From Acidobacteriota bacterium (GTDB lineage: Bacteria > Acidobacteriota > Holophagae > Holophagales > Holophagaceae): a stretch of DNA of 64,000 nucleotides. This document shows positions 47,624 to 59,144 of this stretch, piece by piece. The translations under genes were made by a program, and so were the position numbers. Each line of letters begins with the position of its first letter. The first letter of the stretch is position 1. Below the pieces are notes generated by a model. That model saw only the letters and a list, made by a program, of their open reading frames with translations, did not search any database and was not told the origin of the DNA. Where the stretch lies: positions 1 to 64,000 of the forward strand of contig JAJYRN010000014.1 of assembly GCA_021794095.1 (NCBI GenBank), given 5' to 3'.

Positions 47624-48113
47624 AGATGCGCTCCTTGAAGAAAGACCTCGATTGAAATGTCCTCCGGGCCGAGGGTGCACCGGAGGGAAACCTCACCGCG
47701 AGTCCACGTCATCTTTCCAACAGGTCTGGCAGCCACGGCCATACCCGACCCAAGTATCGCCACACGCGCGGCCAAAACCCAAGCCCAAAATCCTCGTGGT
47801 GCGAGGCCAGAGCTGGGGAGTGACTGCCGGTGGAAGAGGGCGGCCGGACCCTGTCACAGAGGTTCCAGGATGGCGGGAGGATCCATAAAACAGCTCACGG
47901 ATGCGCGACCCGATCCTCCCCCATGTTAAACATACACGCATTTCAAGCGATTTGCATGCTGGAGCCTTGCCCCGACTGGAAAAACCGGGCTAGAGTAGCG
48001 TCAAAACCCGGGCGGCTTCTCCCCTTGGTCCCTGTGCAGATGCTGGGCCATGGGGCTGCCCCGTGACAGGCAGCTTCTTCATGACCCCTTCCCGCTTCTT
48101 CTGGAGGACAACG
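47624..48113. other. divergent intergenic region between sdhC and the pyrophosphatase gene
   Basis: About 490 bases without a supported gene. It holds a GC-rich inverted repeat CCTCCGG/CCGGAGG (47661-47667 and 47680-47686) in the presumed sdhC leader, and a short palindrome ATGTT-A-AACAT at 47923-47933 midway. A candidate promoter for the pyrophosphatase lies at 47967-47996. The palindrome could bind a regulator of the sdh promoter, but no family was matched. Confidence 0.5.
47967..47996 (+). promoter_or_regulatory. candidate promoter for the membrane pyrophosphatase gene
   Basis: TTGCCC (47967-47972) and TAGAGT (47991-47996), 18 bases apart, match the sigma-70 boxes at 4 of 6 positions each. 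They lie about 115 bases before the start codon. This is a weak pattern match. Confidence 0.35.
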
Positions 48114-50594
<2,481 letters not shown>

Positions 50595-50613
50595 TCCCAA
50601 GCTGCTAGACTGG

Positions 50614-50646
50614 AAAGGCGCGGCATCCGGCCGCGCCTTTCTTTGT
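50614..50646 (+). terminator. terminator of the pyrophosphatase gene
   Basis: Arms AAAGGCGCGGC (50614-50624) and GCCGCGCCTTT (50630-50640) pair perfectly with a 5-base loop and run into CTTTGTT. It ends 12 bases before the prfC start. Confidence 0.9.
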
Positions 50647-50657
50647 TCCAGGTTTCC

Positions 50658-52226
50658 ATGAGCCTTTCCGACGAAATCCAGCGCCGGCGCACCTTCGCCA
50701 TCATCAGCCACCCCGATGCGGGCAAGACCACGCTGACGGAAAAACTGCTGCTCTACGGCGGGGCCATTGATCGCGCAGGTTCCGTGAAGGCCCGGGAGGG
50801 TGGCGCCGCGGCCCACTCGGATTGGATGAGCATCGAACAGGAGCGCGGCATCAGCGTCACCAGCGCCGCTATGCAGTTCGAGTACCGGGGCCGCGCCATC
50901 AACCTGCTGGATACGCCGGGCCACCAGGACTTCAGCGAGGACACCTACCGGGCACTGACCGCAGCCGATTCCGTGGTGATGTTGCTGGATTGTGCCAAGG
51001 GCGTGGAGGAGCAGACCAAGAAGCTCTTCCGCGTGGCCCGGGAGCGGTTGCTACCGATCTTCACGTTCGTGAACAAGCTGGACCGGCCCGGCCGTGACCC
51101 CGTGGAACTGATTGACGAGGTGGAGGAACTGTTCGGTCTCCATGCCGTGCCCATGACCTGGCCCATCGGCTCCGGGCCCGATTTCAAGGGCGTCTACGTG
51201 CGGGCCACGGGGCAGATCCAGGTGTTCGAGCGGGCCAAGGCCGGCCAGAAGGCGCGGGTCGCAGGGAAGGGTGGGCTGGAGGACTCTGAAATCGCCGCCC
51301 TGCTCACGCCCGCAGAGTTGCAGCAGCTCAAGGACGATGTGGATCTCATGGACCATGTCCTGCCCGCCTTCGATCGTGAGGCCTTCCTTCGTGGCGAGCA
51401 GTCGCCGATGTTCTTCGGATCCGCCGTGAACAACTTCGGCGTGGCGGAGTTCCTGGATGAGTTCCTGGACCTGGCGCCTGCGCCGGGTTCCCGGCCTCTG
51501 GCGGGCGGCGGCGAAGTGGCCGCCGACGCGCCCTTCACGGCCTTCGTGTTCAAGGTGCAGGCCAACATGAACAAGGCCCACCGGGACCGGGTGGCCTTCG
51601 CCCGCATCGTCTCCGGGCACTTTGAGCGGGGCATGGACGCCCTGCATGTGCGGGAGAGGAAATCCATCAAACTGAACTACCCCCACATGTTCTTCGGGCG
51701 GGAGCGGCAGATCGTGGATGAGGCCTACCCGGGCGATATCCTCGGGCTCATCAATCCAGGCCTCTTTCGCATCGGGGATGTGCTCAGCGCAGCCGGTCCG
51801 GTGGAATTCCACGCGGTACCGCGGTTCTCGCCGGAGCAGTTCGTCTCGGTCCGGCTCGCCGATCCAGGTGCCCGCAAAGGCTTTCTGAAGGGTCTGGCCC
51901 AGATCGCGGAGGAGGGCGTGGTCCAGGTCTTCTGGCCCAAGGGCGGCGCGCCGTTGCCCATCCTGGGGGCCGTGGGCCGCCTCCAGTTCGAAGTGCTTCA
52001 GCACCGCCTGAAGGATGAGTACGCCTGTCCTGTGCTCCTGGAACCCCGGGGCTTCCAGATGGCGCGCTGGCTGGAGGGCGGATGGCCCGAGCCGAGCCGC
52101 TACTGGGGCGAACTGGTGGAGGACGGCGAGGGCCGTCCCGCCATTCTTTTCGAAAATGACTGGCAGCGGAGGACCACCGCCGAGAAGTGCTCCGGGCTGA
52201 CGTTCCTCGATCATCCCCCCACATGA
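50658..52226 (+). CDS. prfC: peptide chain release factor 3
   Basis: RF3 is the GTPase that removes RF1/RF2 from the ribosome after termination. The 522-residue protein has G1 HPDAGKTTLTE, G2/switch region ERGISVTSA, G3 DTPGHQDFSED and G4 NKLD, followed by RF3-type domains (HMFFGRERQIVDEAYPGDILG, AVGRLQFEVLQHRL). The segment distinguishes it from EF-G. The ATG at 50658 was chosen over an upstream TTG inside the preceding terminator. Its stop lies within the left arm of a converging terminator. Confidence 0.95.
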   Translation: MSLSDEIQRRRTFAIISHPDAGKTTLTEKLLLYGGAIDRAGSVKAREGGAAAHSDWMSIEQERGISVTSAAMQFEYRGRAINLLDTPGHQDFSEDTYRALTAADSVVMLLDCAKGVEEQTKKLFRVARERLLPIFTFVNKLDRPGRDPVELIDEVEELFGLHAVPMTWPIGSGPDFKGVYVRATGQIQVFERAKAGQKARVAGKGGLEDSEIAALLTPAELQQLKDDVDLMDHVLPAFDREAFLRGEQSPMFFGSAVNNFGVAEFLDEFLDLAPAPGSRPLAGGGEVAADAPFTAFVFKVQANMNKAHRDRVAFARIVSGHFERGMDALHVRERKSIKLNYPHMFFGRERQIVDEAYPGDILGLINPGLFRIGDVLSAAGPVEFHAVPRFSPEQFVSVRLADPGARKGFLKGLAQIAEEGVVQVFWPKGGAPLPILGAVGRLQFEVLQHRLKDEYACPVLLEPRGFQMARWLEGGWPEPSRYWGELVEDGEGRPAILFENDWQRRTTAEKCSGLTFLDHPPT

Positions 52227-52255
52227 AAAGCGGCGCGCAGGCGCCCCTTTTCATG
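52222..52255. terminator. bidirectional terminator between prfC and the aldolase gene
   Basis: Arms CATGAAAAG (52222-52230) and CTTTTCATG (52247-52255) pair, with an inner stem GGCGC/GCGCC around GCAG. A- and T-rich flanks suit both directions. Both stop codons, prfC TGA (52224-52226) and the aldolase TGA (52253-52251), sit inside the arms. Confidence 0.75.
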
Positions 52256-53198
52256 GCTCGATGCGCTGGACGCTGTGAGGGGCGTTCTTGTGGATGTCCA
52301 TGACCGCATGCAGAAGCTGGATGGCCTCGGCCTTGGGGCGCTGGAAGGCATTGCGGCCCATGATGCTTCCGAACGCGCCGCCCGCGGCGAGTTCTGTGAC
52401 CTCCTTCAGGACCTCCTCGGTGCCCTTGGCTTCGCCGCCACTGAAGATCACGATGCGACGGCCATTGAAGGCGCTGCGCACCACTTCCTTCACGCGGTCG
52501 GTCAGGGTCTCGATGGGAATCTGAGCCTTCTCAAAGGCCGCGGCGGCCTCCTTCACTTCGAGGTGCTTTTTGGGGGGTTTCACCTTGATGATGTGGGCGC
52601 CGAGCTGGGCCGCGATCTGGGCGGCGTAGCCCGCCACATCCACGGCGGTCTCGCCCTCCTTGGTGAGGCCGGCGCCGCGCGGATAGGACCACACCACGGA
52701 CGGTAACCCCACGGCCTTGGCTTCGAGGATGAGTTCGCGGAGGGCTTCGTACTGCTCATTGCGGGCGCCGCTGCCGGGATAGATGGTGTAGCCGATGGCG
52801 GCGCAACCCAGGCGCAGGGCGTCTTCGACGCTGCCGGTGATGGCGCTGCAGGGCTCCTGGCCCTTGCTGAGGATGTCGCTGTTGTTGAGCTTCAGGATGA
52901 GAGGGATGTCGCCCGCATAGTCGGAGGCCACGGCCTCGATGAAGCCCAGGGGGGCAGCGTAGGCGTTGCAACCGGCCTCGATGGCCAGCTCAACGTGATA
53001 GCGGGGATCGTAGCCCGCTGGATTCGGAGCGAAGCTGCGGGCGGGACCGTGTTCGAAGCCCTGGTCCACGGGCAGGATCACGAACTTCCCGGTACCCGCC
53101 AGGCGGCCGGTGTTCATCATCCGGGCCAGATTGGCCTTCACGCCCGGATTATCTGAGCTGTACCAGGAGAGGATTTCGCGGACGCGTGCTGTTGCCAT
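52251..53198 (-). CDS. fbaB: class I fructose-bisphosphate aldolase (DhnA/FbaB type)
   Basis: The 315-residue protein is the DeoC/DhnA-fold class I aldolase that cleaves fructose-1,6-bisphosphate through a Schiff base and needs no metal. Family stretches include VILPVDQGFEHGPARSF near the N-terminus, LKLNNSDIL, AIGYTIYPGSG, VVWSYPRG, AHIIKVKPPKKH (catalytic Lys region) and IFSGGEAKG. AAGGAG precedes the ATG at 53198. A long upstream in-frame extension is a shadow of the next gene. It serves glycolysis or gluconeogenesis. Confidence 0.93.
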   Translation of the reverse strand: MATARVREILSWYSSDNPGVKANLARMMNTGRLAGTGKFVILPVDQGFEHGPARSFAPNPAGYDPRYHVELAIEAGCNAYAAPLGFIEAVASDYAGDIPLILKLNNSDILSKGQEPCSAITGSVEDALRLGCAAIGYTIYPGSGARNEQYEALRELILEAKAVGLPSVVWSYPRGAGLTKEGETAVDVAGYAAQIAAQLGAHIIKVKPPKKHLEVKEAAAAFEKAQIPIETLTDRVKEVVRSAFNGRRIVIFSGGEAKGTEEVLKEVTELAAGGAFGSIMGRNAFQRPKAEAIQLLHAVMDIHKNAPHSVQRIEP

Positions 53199-53236
53199 GA
53201 TGTCTCCTTGCGGGAATTCCGAATGCAGCATTCTAC

Positions 53237-54307
53237 CTAGAAATGCGCCGTCAGGCTTGCCCCGAGGGCCATGTCCGCGGTGTTGCCCCAGTGGGTGATG
53301 TTGTTCATGTAGTGGAACGTAAGCGTCGTGTGCGGCGTCCAGTGCCAGTAGATCCCCAGATCGTGCTGGAGGCTGGGCTGATCGAAGTGCTGGTAGGGCT
53401 GCGGGTGGAGGTAGCCACTCTGCCAGTAGAGCTGGAAGAAGGGTTGGACGGTCCGCCATTTCCGGTATTCCCACGTCGCGTGGAGCCCAACCCCGTCGCG
53501 GAAGCCGATGGCATTGTAGGCCGGGCTTCCGTGGGGGCGATGCACGTAGCCACCGCCGAAATAGAAGACGTGCCGTGATGCCGCCCGCCACTGGGCCGTG
53601 AGGCCATAGGTCTGGTCCCAGCCTGATTGGTACACATCGTAGGTGTGCGTGAGCGGGGGCTTGAGACTGAAGGTGGCGGACAGGGTCCACTGCGGGGTCT
53701 GGAGCAGGCGGTGGGTGAGGCCCAGGACGGGATCCTGGGTCTTGCCGAGAATCCGGTCTGCGTTGTAGAAGGTGACTTTCCCGTACGAGGCCACCGCCAG
53801 GGTCACCTGGTTCTGCAGCACGAGATCGCGGCCGAACTGCTCGAAGCCGATCCTGTGGAAGTCCTCGATGAGCGGATCGAGGAAGCCGCCGGTGTGGTTC
53901 TGGATGGGGAACCGCAGCCAGAGGTCAGTCGCGTCGGAGAGTCCGTAGCGCCCTTCCAGTTCGAACCGGGCGATTTCCTCGTCGAAGTAGTACAGCGTCG
54001 GAAGGTTCGGGTACTTCGCGGCGGCGGCCTCGAACACCGCTCGGGTCACGTCAATCCGGCCCGAGGCATCCTTCGGTGGATTCTGCTCGAAGATATCGGA
54101 GTACTGGAAGGTGTTCGCCTCCACCCAATGGAGGGCCCAGCGCCAGTGGCCCCGGCCGAGCGGCACAGGGTCCACCGGCTGGTAGGCCATGGTGGGAAGG
54201 TAGAGCGGGAACATCTCCCGGGTGGGGAAGGGGCCCATCTCGTGGAGGGGCTCCACCGCGCCCAGGGTGAGGGCCGCGAGGAAGAAGGCCAGCGCCGCGC
54301 GCCGCAT
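53237..54307 (-). CDS. outer-membrane beta-barrel protein, DUF3187-like
   Basis: The 356-residue protein has a signal peptide (LAFFLAALTLGAV) followed by alternating strands rich in Tyr and Trp (WRWALHWVEANTFQYSD, HVFYFGGGYVHRP, HTTLTFHYMNNITHWG), and it ends in Phe (LTAHF). This pattern is typical of an outer-membrane barrel. The start of the mature region (MGPFPTREMFPLYL) resembles DUF3187. The role of that family is unknown. It is 10 bases downstream of the 3-hydroxyacyl-CoA dehydrogenase gene, but a functional link is unlikely. Confidence 0.7.
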   Translation of the reverse strand: MRRAALAFFLAALTLGAVEPLHEMGPFPTREMFPLYLPTMAYQPVDPVPLGRGHWRWALHWVEANTFQYSDIFEQNPPKDASGRIDVTRAVFEAAAAKYPNLPTLYYFDEEIARFELEGRYGLSDATDLWLRFPIQNHTGGFLDPLIEDFHRIGFEQFGRDLVLQNQVTLAVASYGKVTFYNADRILGKTQDPVLGLTHRLLQTPQWTLSATFSLKPPLTHTYDVYQSGWDQTYGLTAQWRAASRHVFYFGGGYVHRPHGSPAYNAIGFRDGVGLHATWEYRKWRTVQPFFQLYWQSGYLHPQPYQHFDQPSLQHDLGIYWHWTPHTTLTFHYMNNITHWGNTADMALGASLTAHF

Positions 54308-54317
54308 GGCCTGCCAG

Positions 54318-55178
54318 CTAGGCCTTGCTGTAGTCGTAGAAGCCGCGGCCGCTTTTCTTGCCCAGCCAGCCGGCATCCACGTATTTGATGAGCAGGGGAC
54401 AGGGGCGGTATTTGGGATCGCCCAGTCCCTCGTGCAGCACATTGAGGATGAACAGGCAGGTGTCAAGGCCGATGAAATCCGCCAGAGTGAGCGGGCCCAT
54501 GGGGTGGTTCATTCCCAGCTTCATGATGCCGTCAATGCTTTCCACGGAGGCCACGCCCTCGTAGAGCGCGTAGATGGCCTCGTTGATCATGGGCAGCAGC
54601 ACACGGTTGCTCACGAAGCCGGGGAAGTCGTTGCACGGGATGGGGGTCTTGCCCAGCTTCTTCGAGAGCTCCATGACTGCTTCGAAGGTGGCCTCGCTGG
54701 TGGCCAGGCCACGGATGACTTCGATGAGCTGCATGACCGGCACGGGGTTCATGAAGTGCATGCCGATGAGGGCCTCGGGACGCTTCGTGACGGCCGCCAG
54801 CTTCGTGATCGAGATGCTGCTGGTGTTCGAGGCGAGAATGACGCCAGGACGACAGACCCTGTCCAGTGTCTCGAAGATCTGCTTCTTGATCTCCCACTTC
54901 TCGGTGGCGGCTTCGATCACAATATCGCAGACAGCCAGATCCTCAAGCTGGGTGGTGGTGCGGATCCGGCCCAGGACCGCCGCCTTCTCCTCGGCCGTCA
55001 GCTTGCCCTTGTCCACGCCCCGCTGCAGGTTCTTGTCAATGGTGGCCACGCCCTTGGCCGCGAAGGCCTCCGTAACGTCCTGCATGAGGACTTGGTAGCC
55101 CGACTGGGCGAAGACATGGGCGATGCCATTGCCCATCTGGCCTGCGCCGATGACACCGATGCTCTTGAACTCAGCCAT
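54318..55178 (-). CDS. 3-hydroxybutyryl-CoA dehydrogenase
   Basis: The 286-residue enzyme reduces or oxidises 3-hydroxyacyl-CoA with NAD(H) in butyrate-type or fatty-acid metabolism. It has the Rossmann motif [18 protein letters not shown], the catalytic His in [16 protein letters not shown], and the C-terminal helical domain ([38 protein letters not shown]). Length fits the single-domain Hbd/PaaH type. No thiolase or enoyl-CoA hydratase gene is next to it. Confidence 0.93.
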   Translation of the reverse strand: MAEFKSIGVIGAGQMGNGIAHVFAQSGYQVLMQDVTEAFAAKGVATIDKNLQRGVDKGKLTAEEKAAVLGRIRTTTQLEDLAVCDIVIEAATEKWEIKKQIFETLDRVCRPGVILASNTSSISITKLAAVTKRPEALIGMHFMNPVPVMQLIEVIRGLATSEATFEAVMELSKKLGKTPIPCNDFPGFVSNRVLLPMINEAIYALYEGVASVESIDGIMKLGMNHPMGPLTLADFIGLDTCLFILNVLHEGLGDPKYRPCPLLIKYVDAGWLGKKSGRGFYDYSKA

Positions 55179-55254
55179 GGAGTGCCTCCCGTTTCATCCA
55201 GCATAGCGTCCAGGCGCTCCGATCCGTAGCATGGAGGGAATCCCCGGAGTTCCC

Positions 55255-55611
55255 TTGGCCGCCTCAAAGACGCGTGTGGACTGGTCGCTTCTCCTGCTGC
55301 GCCTGAGTGTGGGCGGCATGGCCCTCCTGCAGGGATTCGGGATGCTCCGCCACGCCCATGGCATCCCCAGCTTCGGGCACGCGCTGGGGCTGGGGCTGGC
55401 CCTGCTGGAAATGACCTGCGGCTTTCTGGTGCTCATCGGCCTCTGGACTTGGCTCGCGGCCGCGGTCCTGGTGGGGCTGGTGGGCTGGTCCCTGGCGCAT
55501 GGCTGGATGCGTGGCGCTGAGCTTCTGTACAACCCGGCCGCCTTGTTCCGGCTGCTGACAGCCCTGGCCTGCGCCCTCGGTGGTGGTGGCAAGTGGGCCG
55601 TGGATCGCTAG
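55255..55611 (+). CDS. DoxX-family membrane protein
   Basis: The protein (118 residues from this start) has four hydrophobic helices (LLLLRLSVGGMALLQGF, LGLGLALLEMTCGFLVLIG, WLAAAVLVGLVGWSLA, LFRLLTALACALGGGG), as in DoxX-like proteins. Members are linked to thiosulfate oxidation or redox homeostasis, but most are uncharacterised. I prefer TTG 55255, which has GGAG 5 bases upstream. The in-frame ATG at 55231 lacks a ribosome site. The exonuclease gene follows 9 bases after its stop. Confidence 0.75.
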   Translation: MAASKTRVDWSLLLLRLSVGGMALLQGFGMLRHAHGIPSFGHALGLGLALLEMTCGFLVLIGLWTWLAAAVLVGLVGWSLAHGWMRGAELLYNPAALFRLLTALACALGGGGKWAVDR

Positions 55612-55620
55612 GAGAACGCC

Positions 55621-56451
55621 ATGCTGCGACCCCCAATGCACGAGACGCTGTGGGCCTTCGACGCGGAATGGGTGCCCGATCCCGCCACGGGGCGCCGGGT
55701 GCTGGACCTGCCCGGGGAGATGCCGGACGAGGCGGTGCTGGACCGCCTATGGGCCTACGGCGGGGCCACGGAAGCGGAGCCGCGCCCGTATTTGAAGACC
55801 ATCCTCTGCCGGGTGGTGTCCATCGCGGCGGTGATCCGCACCGTGAAGCACGGCGAGGTCCAGCATCGGCTCTTCGCGCTTCCGGAGGGGCCGGAAGCCC
55901 TCGCCGAGGATGAGCTGCTGCGGCGGTTCCTGGTGGCCCTCGGGGACAAGAAACCCCAGCTGGTGGGTTTCAACAGCCGGGAGGCGGACCTGCCCATCCT
56001 GGTCCAGCGGGCCATGGTCCACCGCCTTTCCATCCCGGGCCTGGGGCGCAGCGCCGACAAGTGGGCCAAGGATGACTTCTTCGACCGCTATGGCAACCAG
56101 CACGTGGACCTGCGCGAGATCACCGGGGCCTGGGGCAAGGCCTCGTCCACCCTCCACGAGCTGGCCACAGCCTGCGGCATCCCCGGCAAGCTGGGCACGG
56201 ATGGGAAGAGCGTCATTGATCTCTGGCGGGCGGGGGATGTGGCTGGGATCGTCCGCTACAACCAGTTCGACGCCCTGACCACCTTCCTGGTCTGGCTGCG
56301 GGCCATGACGCTTGCGGGGCACTTGAGCCCCGAGCAGATGACCGCCGAGGAGGCCTCCATTCGGGCCCTGCTCCAGCAGAAGGCGACCGGTGACCCGGCG
56401 TTCGGCCTCTTCCTGGATGGTTGGGACCGTTTGTCACGGGACCGGGCTTGA
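55621..56451 (+). CDS. PolB-related 3'-5' exonuclease-like protein
   Basis: The 276-residue protein matches the predicted exonuclease domain related to family B polymerases (DNA_pol_B_exo2). The first acidic motif is WAFDAEWVPD (D-x-E, ExoI), ExoII-like LVGFNSREADLPIL follows, and ExoIII-like VRYNQFDALTTFLVW contains Y-x-x-x-D. All three acidic positions appear kept. It would degrade DNA from the 3' end, though a specific repair role is not known. GGAG precedes the ATG. It is probably co-transcribed with the DoxX gene. Confidence 0.83.
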   Translation: MLRPPMHETLWAFDAEWVPDPATGRRVLDLPGEMPDEAVLDRLWAYGGATEAEPRPYLKTILCRVVSIAAVIRTVKHGEVQHRLFALPEGPEALAEDELLRRFLVALGDKKPQLVGFNSREADLPILVQRAMVHRLSIPGLGRSADKWAKDDFFDRYGNQHVDLREITGAWGKASSTLHELATACGIPGKLGTDGKSVIDLWRAGDVAGIVRYNQFDALTTFLVWLRAMTLAGHLSPEQMTAEEASIRALLQQKATGDPAFGLFLDGWDRLSRDRA

Positions 56452-56497
56452 GAAAACCCTTTCTCCGGCCGATACACTCTTGACCCAGGAGCCGCCC

Positions 56498-56800
56498 ATG
56501 ACCCAGGAAATCCGCCCCGAGGACCTGATCGTCACCGAGCAGGACGGTACCCGTCGTATCAATCACGACGTCATCGAGAGCTACGGTCTGTTCAACCTGC
56601 CCCGGACCACCATGCGGCAGGCCCTGATGGTCTACTACGACAACGCCAGCCGGCAGGGGCGCAACGCCGCCCAGACGGTGCGCACCTTCATCACCCTGGC
56701 CAGTTCCATCACCCGTTTCCCCCGCCAGGTGGCCATCAACTTCACCCGCGGCCAAGCCTACCGCCGCAACATGCGGATGTTGAGGCGCTACAGCCGCTGA
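56498..56800 (+). CDS. hypothetical protein, 100 residues
   Basis: The product (MTQEIRPEDLIVTEQDGT...) is mostly helical, with a strongly basic C-terminus (RGQAYRRNMRMLRRYSR). No family is recognised. AGGAG lies 7 bases before the ATG, so translation is likely. It follows the exonuclease gene by 46 bases on the same strand. The basic tail suggests binding to nucleic acid or an acidic partner, but this is only a guess. Confidence 0.6.
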   Translation: MTQEIRPEDLIVTEQDGTRRINHDVIESYGLFNLPRTTMRQALMVYYDNASRQGRNAAQTVRTFITLASSITRFPRQVAINFTRGQAYRRNMRMLRRYSR

Positions 56801-56821
56801 CAGCGGCTGGCGGGTCGCGCA

Positions 56822-56844
56822 ACACGCGGCTGAATGCCGCGTGT
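56822..56844. terminator. hairpin between convergent genes
   Basis: Arms ACACGCGGC (56822-56830) and GCCGCGTGT (56836-56844) pair perfectly with a TGAAT loop between the 100-residue gene and ackA. There is no T-run on either side, so it is at best a weak or factor-assisted terminator. Confidence 0.4.
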
Positions 56845-56894
56845 GAAGCGGGGCCCCGCGCGCCGAGCATGCGCTGCCACCCCTTTGGACTGCC

Positions 56895-58076
56895 TCAGCG
56901 CACGGTTTCCCGGGCGATCATCAGCTCTTCGTTGGTCGGGACTACAGTGACGGCGACGCGGGAATCAGGCGTGCTGATGATGCGCTCGCCGGTGCCGTGC
57001 TCGTTGGCTTCGGGATCAATCTTGACGCCCAGGAAGGTCAGCTTGCTGCACACCTTGGCGCGCACGAAGGTGCTGTGGGTGCCGATGCCTGCCGTGAAGG
57101 TGATGGCATCCACGCCGTCCAGCACGGTCGCGTAGGCGCCGATGTACTGGCGCACGTTGTAGGTCAGGAGGTCGCGGGCCAGACGGGCCCGGTCGTTGCC
57201 CTGCTCGGCGGCGCGCTCGATCTCGCGGAAATCCGAGGACACGCCGGAGATGCCCAGCAGGCCGGATTTCTTGTTCAGCAGATCGGTGATGCCGTTGTAG
57301 TCCAGATGCTCGTATTCCATGAGCATTTCCACCACGCTTGGATCAATGGTGCCGCAGCGGGTGCCCATGATCACGCCCTGGAGTGGCGTCATACCCATGC
57401 TGGTATCCAGACTCTTGCCGTAGTTCACGGCGCAGATGCTGGTTCCGTTGCCGATGTGGCAGGTGACGATCTTCAAGGCGCGCAAGGGCCTGCAGAGCAG
57501 GATGGCCGTGCGGGCGGCCACGAAAGCATGGCTGGTGCCATGGAATCCATAGCGCCGGATGCCGTATTTCTGGCTGAGTTCGTAGGGGATGCCGTACATC
57601 CGCGCGTAGTCAGGAATATCATGGTGGAAGGCCGTGTCGAACACCGCGATGTGGGGGACGTTCGGGAAGGCTTCCATGGCCGTGCGGATGCCCAGGGCGT
57701 TGGCCGGGTTGTGCAGCGGGGCGTACATCGCGAAGGTCTCGATGTCTCTCACGACCTCTTCGGTCACCAGCACCGAGTCGCCGTATTTGGGGCCGCCATG
57801 CACGACGCGGTGGCCGACGGCGTGGATGGGGGTGCCCTGGAGCACCGTGGCCTTCAGGCGAGCGAGGATGGCGTCCAGGGCCTCGCGGTGGGTGGGAATG
57901 GGAAGGGTTTCCTTGTGCCGGTCGCCTTCCACGGTGCAGGCGAGGTTGGCCTCGGCGAGGCCGATGCGCTCCACCATGCCCTCGGCCAGGGAGATTTCCT
58001 TGCTCATGTCGAACAGGTTGAATTTCAGGCTCGACGAGCCTGCGTTGAGCACGAGAACCAGCACGGGAACCCCCAC
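56895..58076 (-). CDS. ackA: acetate kinase
   Basis: AckA interconverts acetyl phosphate plus ADP with acetate plus ATP. The 393-residue protein has LVLNAGSSSLKFNLFD at the N-terminus, VHGGPKYGDSVLVTEEV, VFDTAFHHDIPDYARMYG, RRYGFHGTSHAFVA, HIGNGTSICAV, GTRCGTIDPSVV and the C-terminal TAGIGTHSTFVRAK. All are family hallmarks. The start is GTG 58076; GTG 58064, with a G-run just upstream, would give the more usual N-terminus. No pta gene is adjacent. Confidence 0.95.
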   Translation of the reverse strand: MGVPVLVLVLNAGSSSLKFNLFDMSKEISLAEGMVERIGLAEANLACTVEGDRHKETLPIPTHREALDAILARLKATVLQGTPIHAVGHRVVHGGPKYGDSVLVTEEVVRDIETFAMYAPLHNPANALGIRTAMEAFPNVPHIAVFDTAFHHDIPDYARMYGIPYELSQKYGIRRYGFHGTSHAFVAARTAILLCRPLRALKIVTCHIGNGTSICAVNYGKSLDTSMGMTPLQGVIMGTRCGTIDPSVVEMLMEYEHLDYNGITDLLNKKSGLLGISGVSSDFREIERAAEQGNDRARLARDLLTYNVRQYIGAYATVLDGVDAITFTAGIGTHSTFVRAKVCSKLTFLGVKIDPEANEHGTGERIISTPDSRVAVTVVPTNEELMIARETVR

Positions 58077-58149
58077 AATGCAGCCAGTCTAGACACCCGG
58101 GAACGTGACGGAAGTTTCATTGTGGATCGTTCGATCGTGATCCAGTACC

Positions 58150-59094
58150 TCAGGATCCGGATTGGAACACACCGTCGGTCAATGAGGCGGGATCGGGCCA
58201 GGGTGCGGCCAGGGCGCGGTCGGCCGCTGCGGCCAGGTCGGCCGCCAGGCGGTCCGCCAGTCCGGGCTCCAGGGTCCAGTGGCGCTGGCCCATCCAGGCC
58301 TCGAAGCGGGGGATGGGATCCTTCGGGCGCCAGGCTTCCAGGAGGGCCGGGTCCACATAGCGCTGGTCGTCGTGCTCGGCATGGCCCGAGAGCCGGAAGG
58401 TCTCGCAGACGAGGAAGACGGGACCGTGGCCTTCCAGGCAGCGCTGGCGAGCCTGGGCGGCAGCGGTATAGACAGCCGCCGCATCGTTGCCATCCACCGT
58501 CAGGGTGAAGGCACCCTGGGCGCGGTTGGAAAGATGCCCCGCCATCTGCCGGTCGGGCGGGGTGGAGAAGGCGTAGCCGTTGGCTTCGCCGACCACGATG
58601 AGGGGCAGCTTCTGGACCACAGCGAAGTTCAATCCCTCGTAGAAGGCGCCGGTGGAACTGCCGCCATCGCCGATCCAGGTCATCGCCACGCGGCGCTCGT
58701 TCCGTTGCTTGAAGCTGAGGGCCACGCCGGCCATGACGGGAATCAGCGCCCCCAGCATGGAGGAGGTGGCGATGATGCCCCGGCTGATGCCGCCGAAGTG
58801 GTTGTTGTGGTCGCGGCCACCGGTCGGGCTGGTGGCCCGCCCCAAATATTGGAGGAAGATTTCTTCGGGTTGCACGCCTCGGACCAGCATGGATCCGAGG
58901 TTGCGGATGAGCGGCGCGATCACATCCTCCGGCCCCAATGCGGCGGCGGTGGCGCAGGCGGTGGCCTCCTGGCCCAGGCTCCGGTAGACGCTGCCGAGGG
59001 TCTTCCCCTGGCGGAACAGCTTCACCAGGCGCTCCTCGGTGAGGCGGGTGAGGAGCATGGCCTCGTACAGGCGCAGGGCAGTGGCGTGATCCAT
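58150..59094 (-). CDS. thiamine-diphosphate-dependent dehydrogenase E1, alpha subunit
   Basis: The 314-residue protein is the alpha subunit of a pyruvate or branched-chain 2-oxoacid dehydrogenase. It has SLGQEATACATAAAL near the N-terminus and the thiamine-diphosphate motif IGDGGSSTGAFYEGLNFA (GDG...N). The segments VGEANGYAFSTP and phosphorylation-loop-like AEHDDQRYVDP are also present. The beta subunit and E2 are not next to it, which is unusual since they normally form an operon. ATG 59094 gives the common start; a TTG 36 bases upstream is possible. Downstream on the same strand is ackA. Confidence 0.87.
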   Translation of the reverse strand: MDHATALRLYEAMLLTRLTEERLVKLFRQGKTLGSVYRSLGQEATACATAAALGPEDVIAPLIRNLGSMLVRGVQPEEIFLQYLGRATSPTGGRDHNNHFGGISRGIIATSSMLGALIPVMAGVALSFKQRNERRVAMTWIGDGGSSTGAFYEGLNFAVVQKLPLIVVGEANGYAFSTPPDRQMAGHLSNRAQGAFTLTVDGNDAAAVYTAAAQARQRCLEGHGPVFLVCETFRLSGHAEHDDQRYVDPALLEAWRPKDPIPRFEAWMGQRHWTLEPGLADRLAADLAAAADRALAAPWPDPASLTDGVFQSGS

Positions 59095-59144
59095 GAAAGG
59101 ATCATTCCCCACGGGCGGGGTTTGGAGCAACCCGGAATGGCCGC

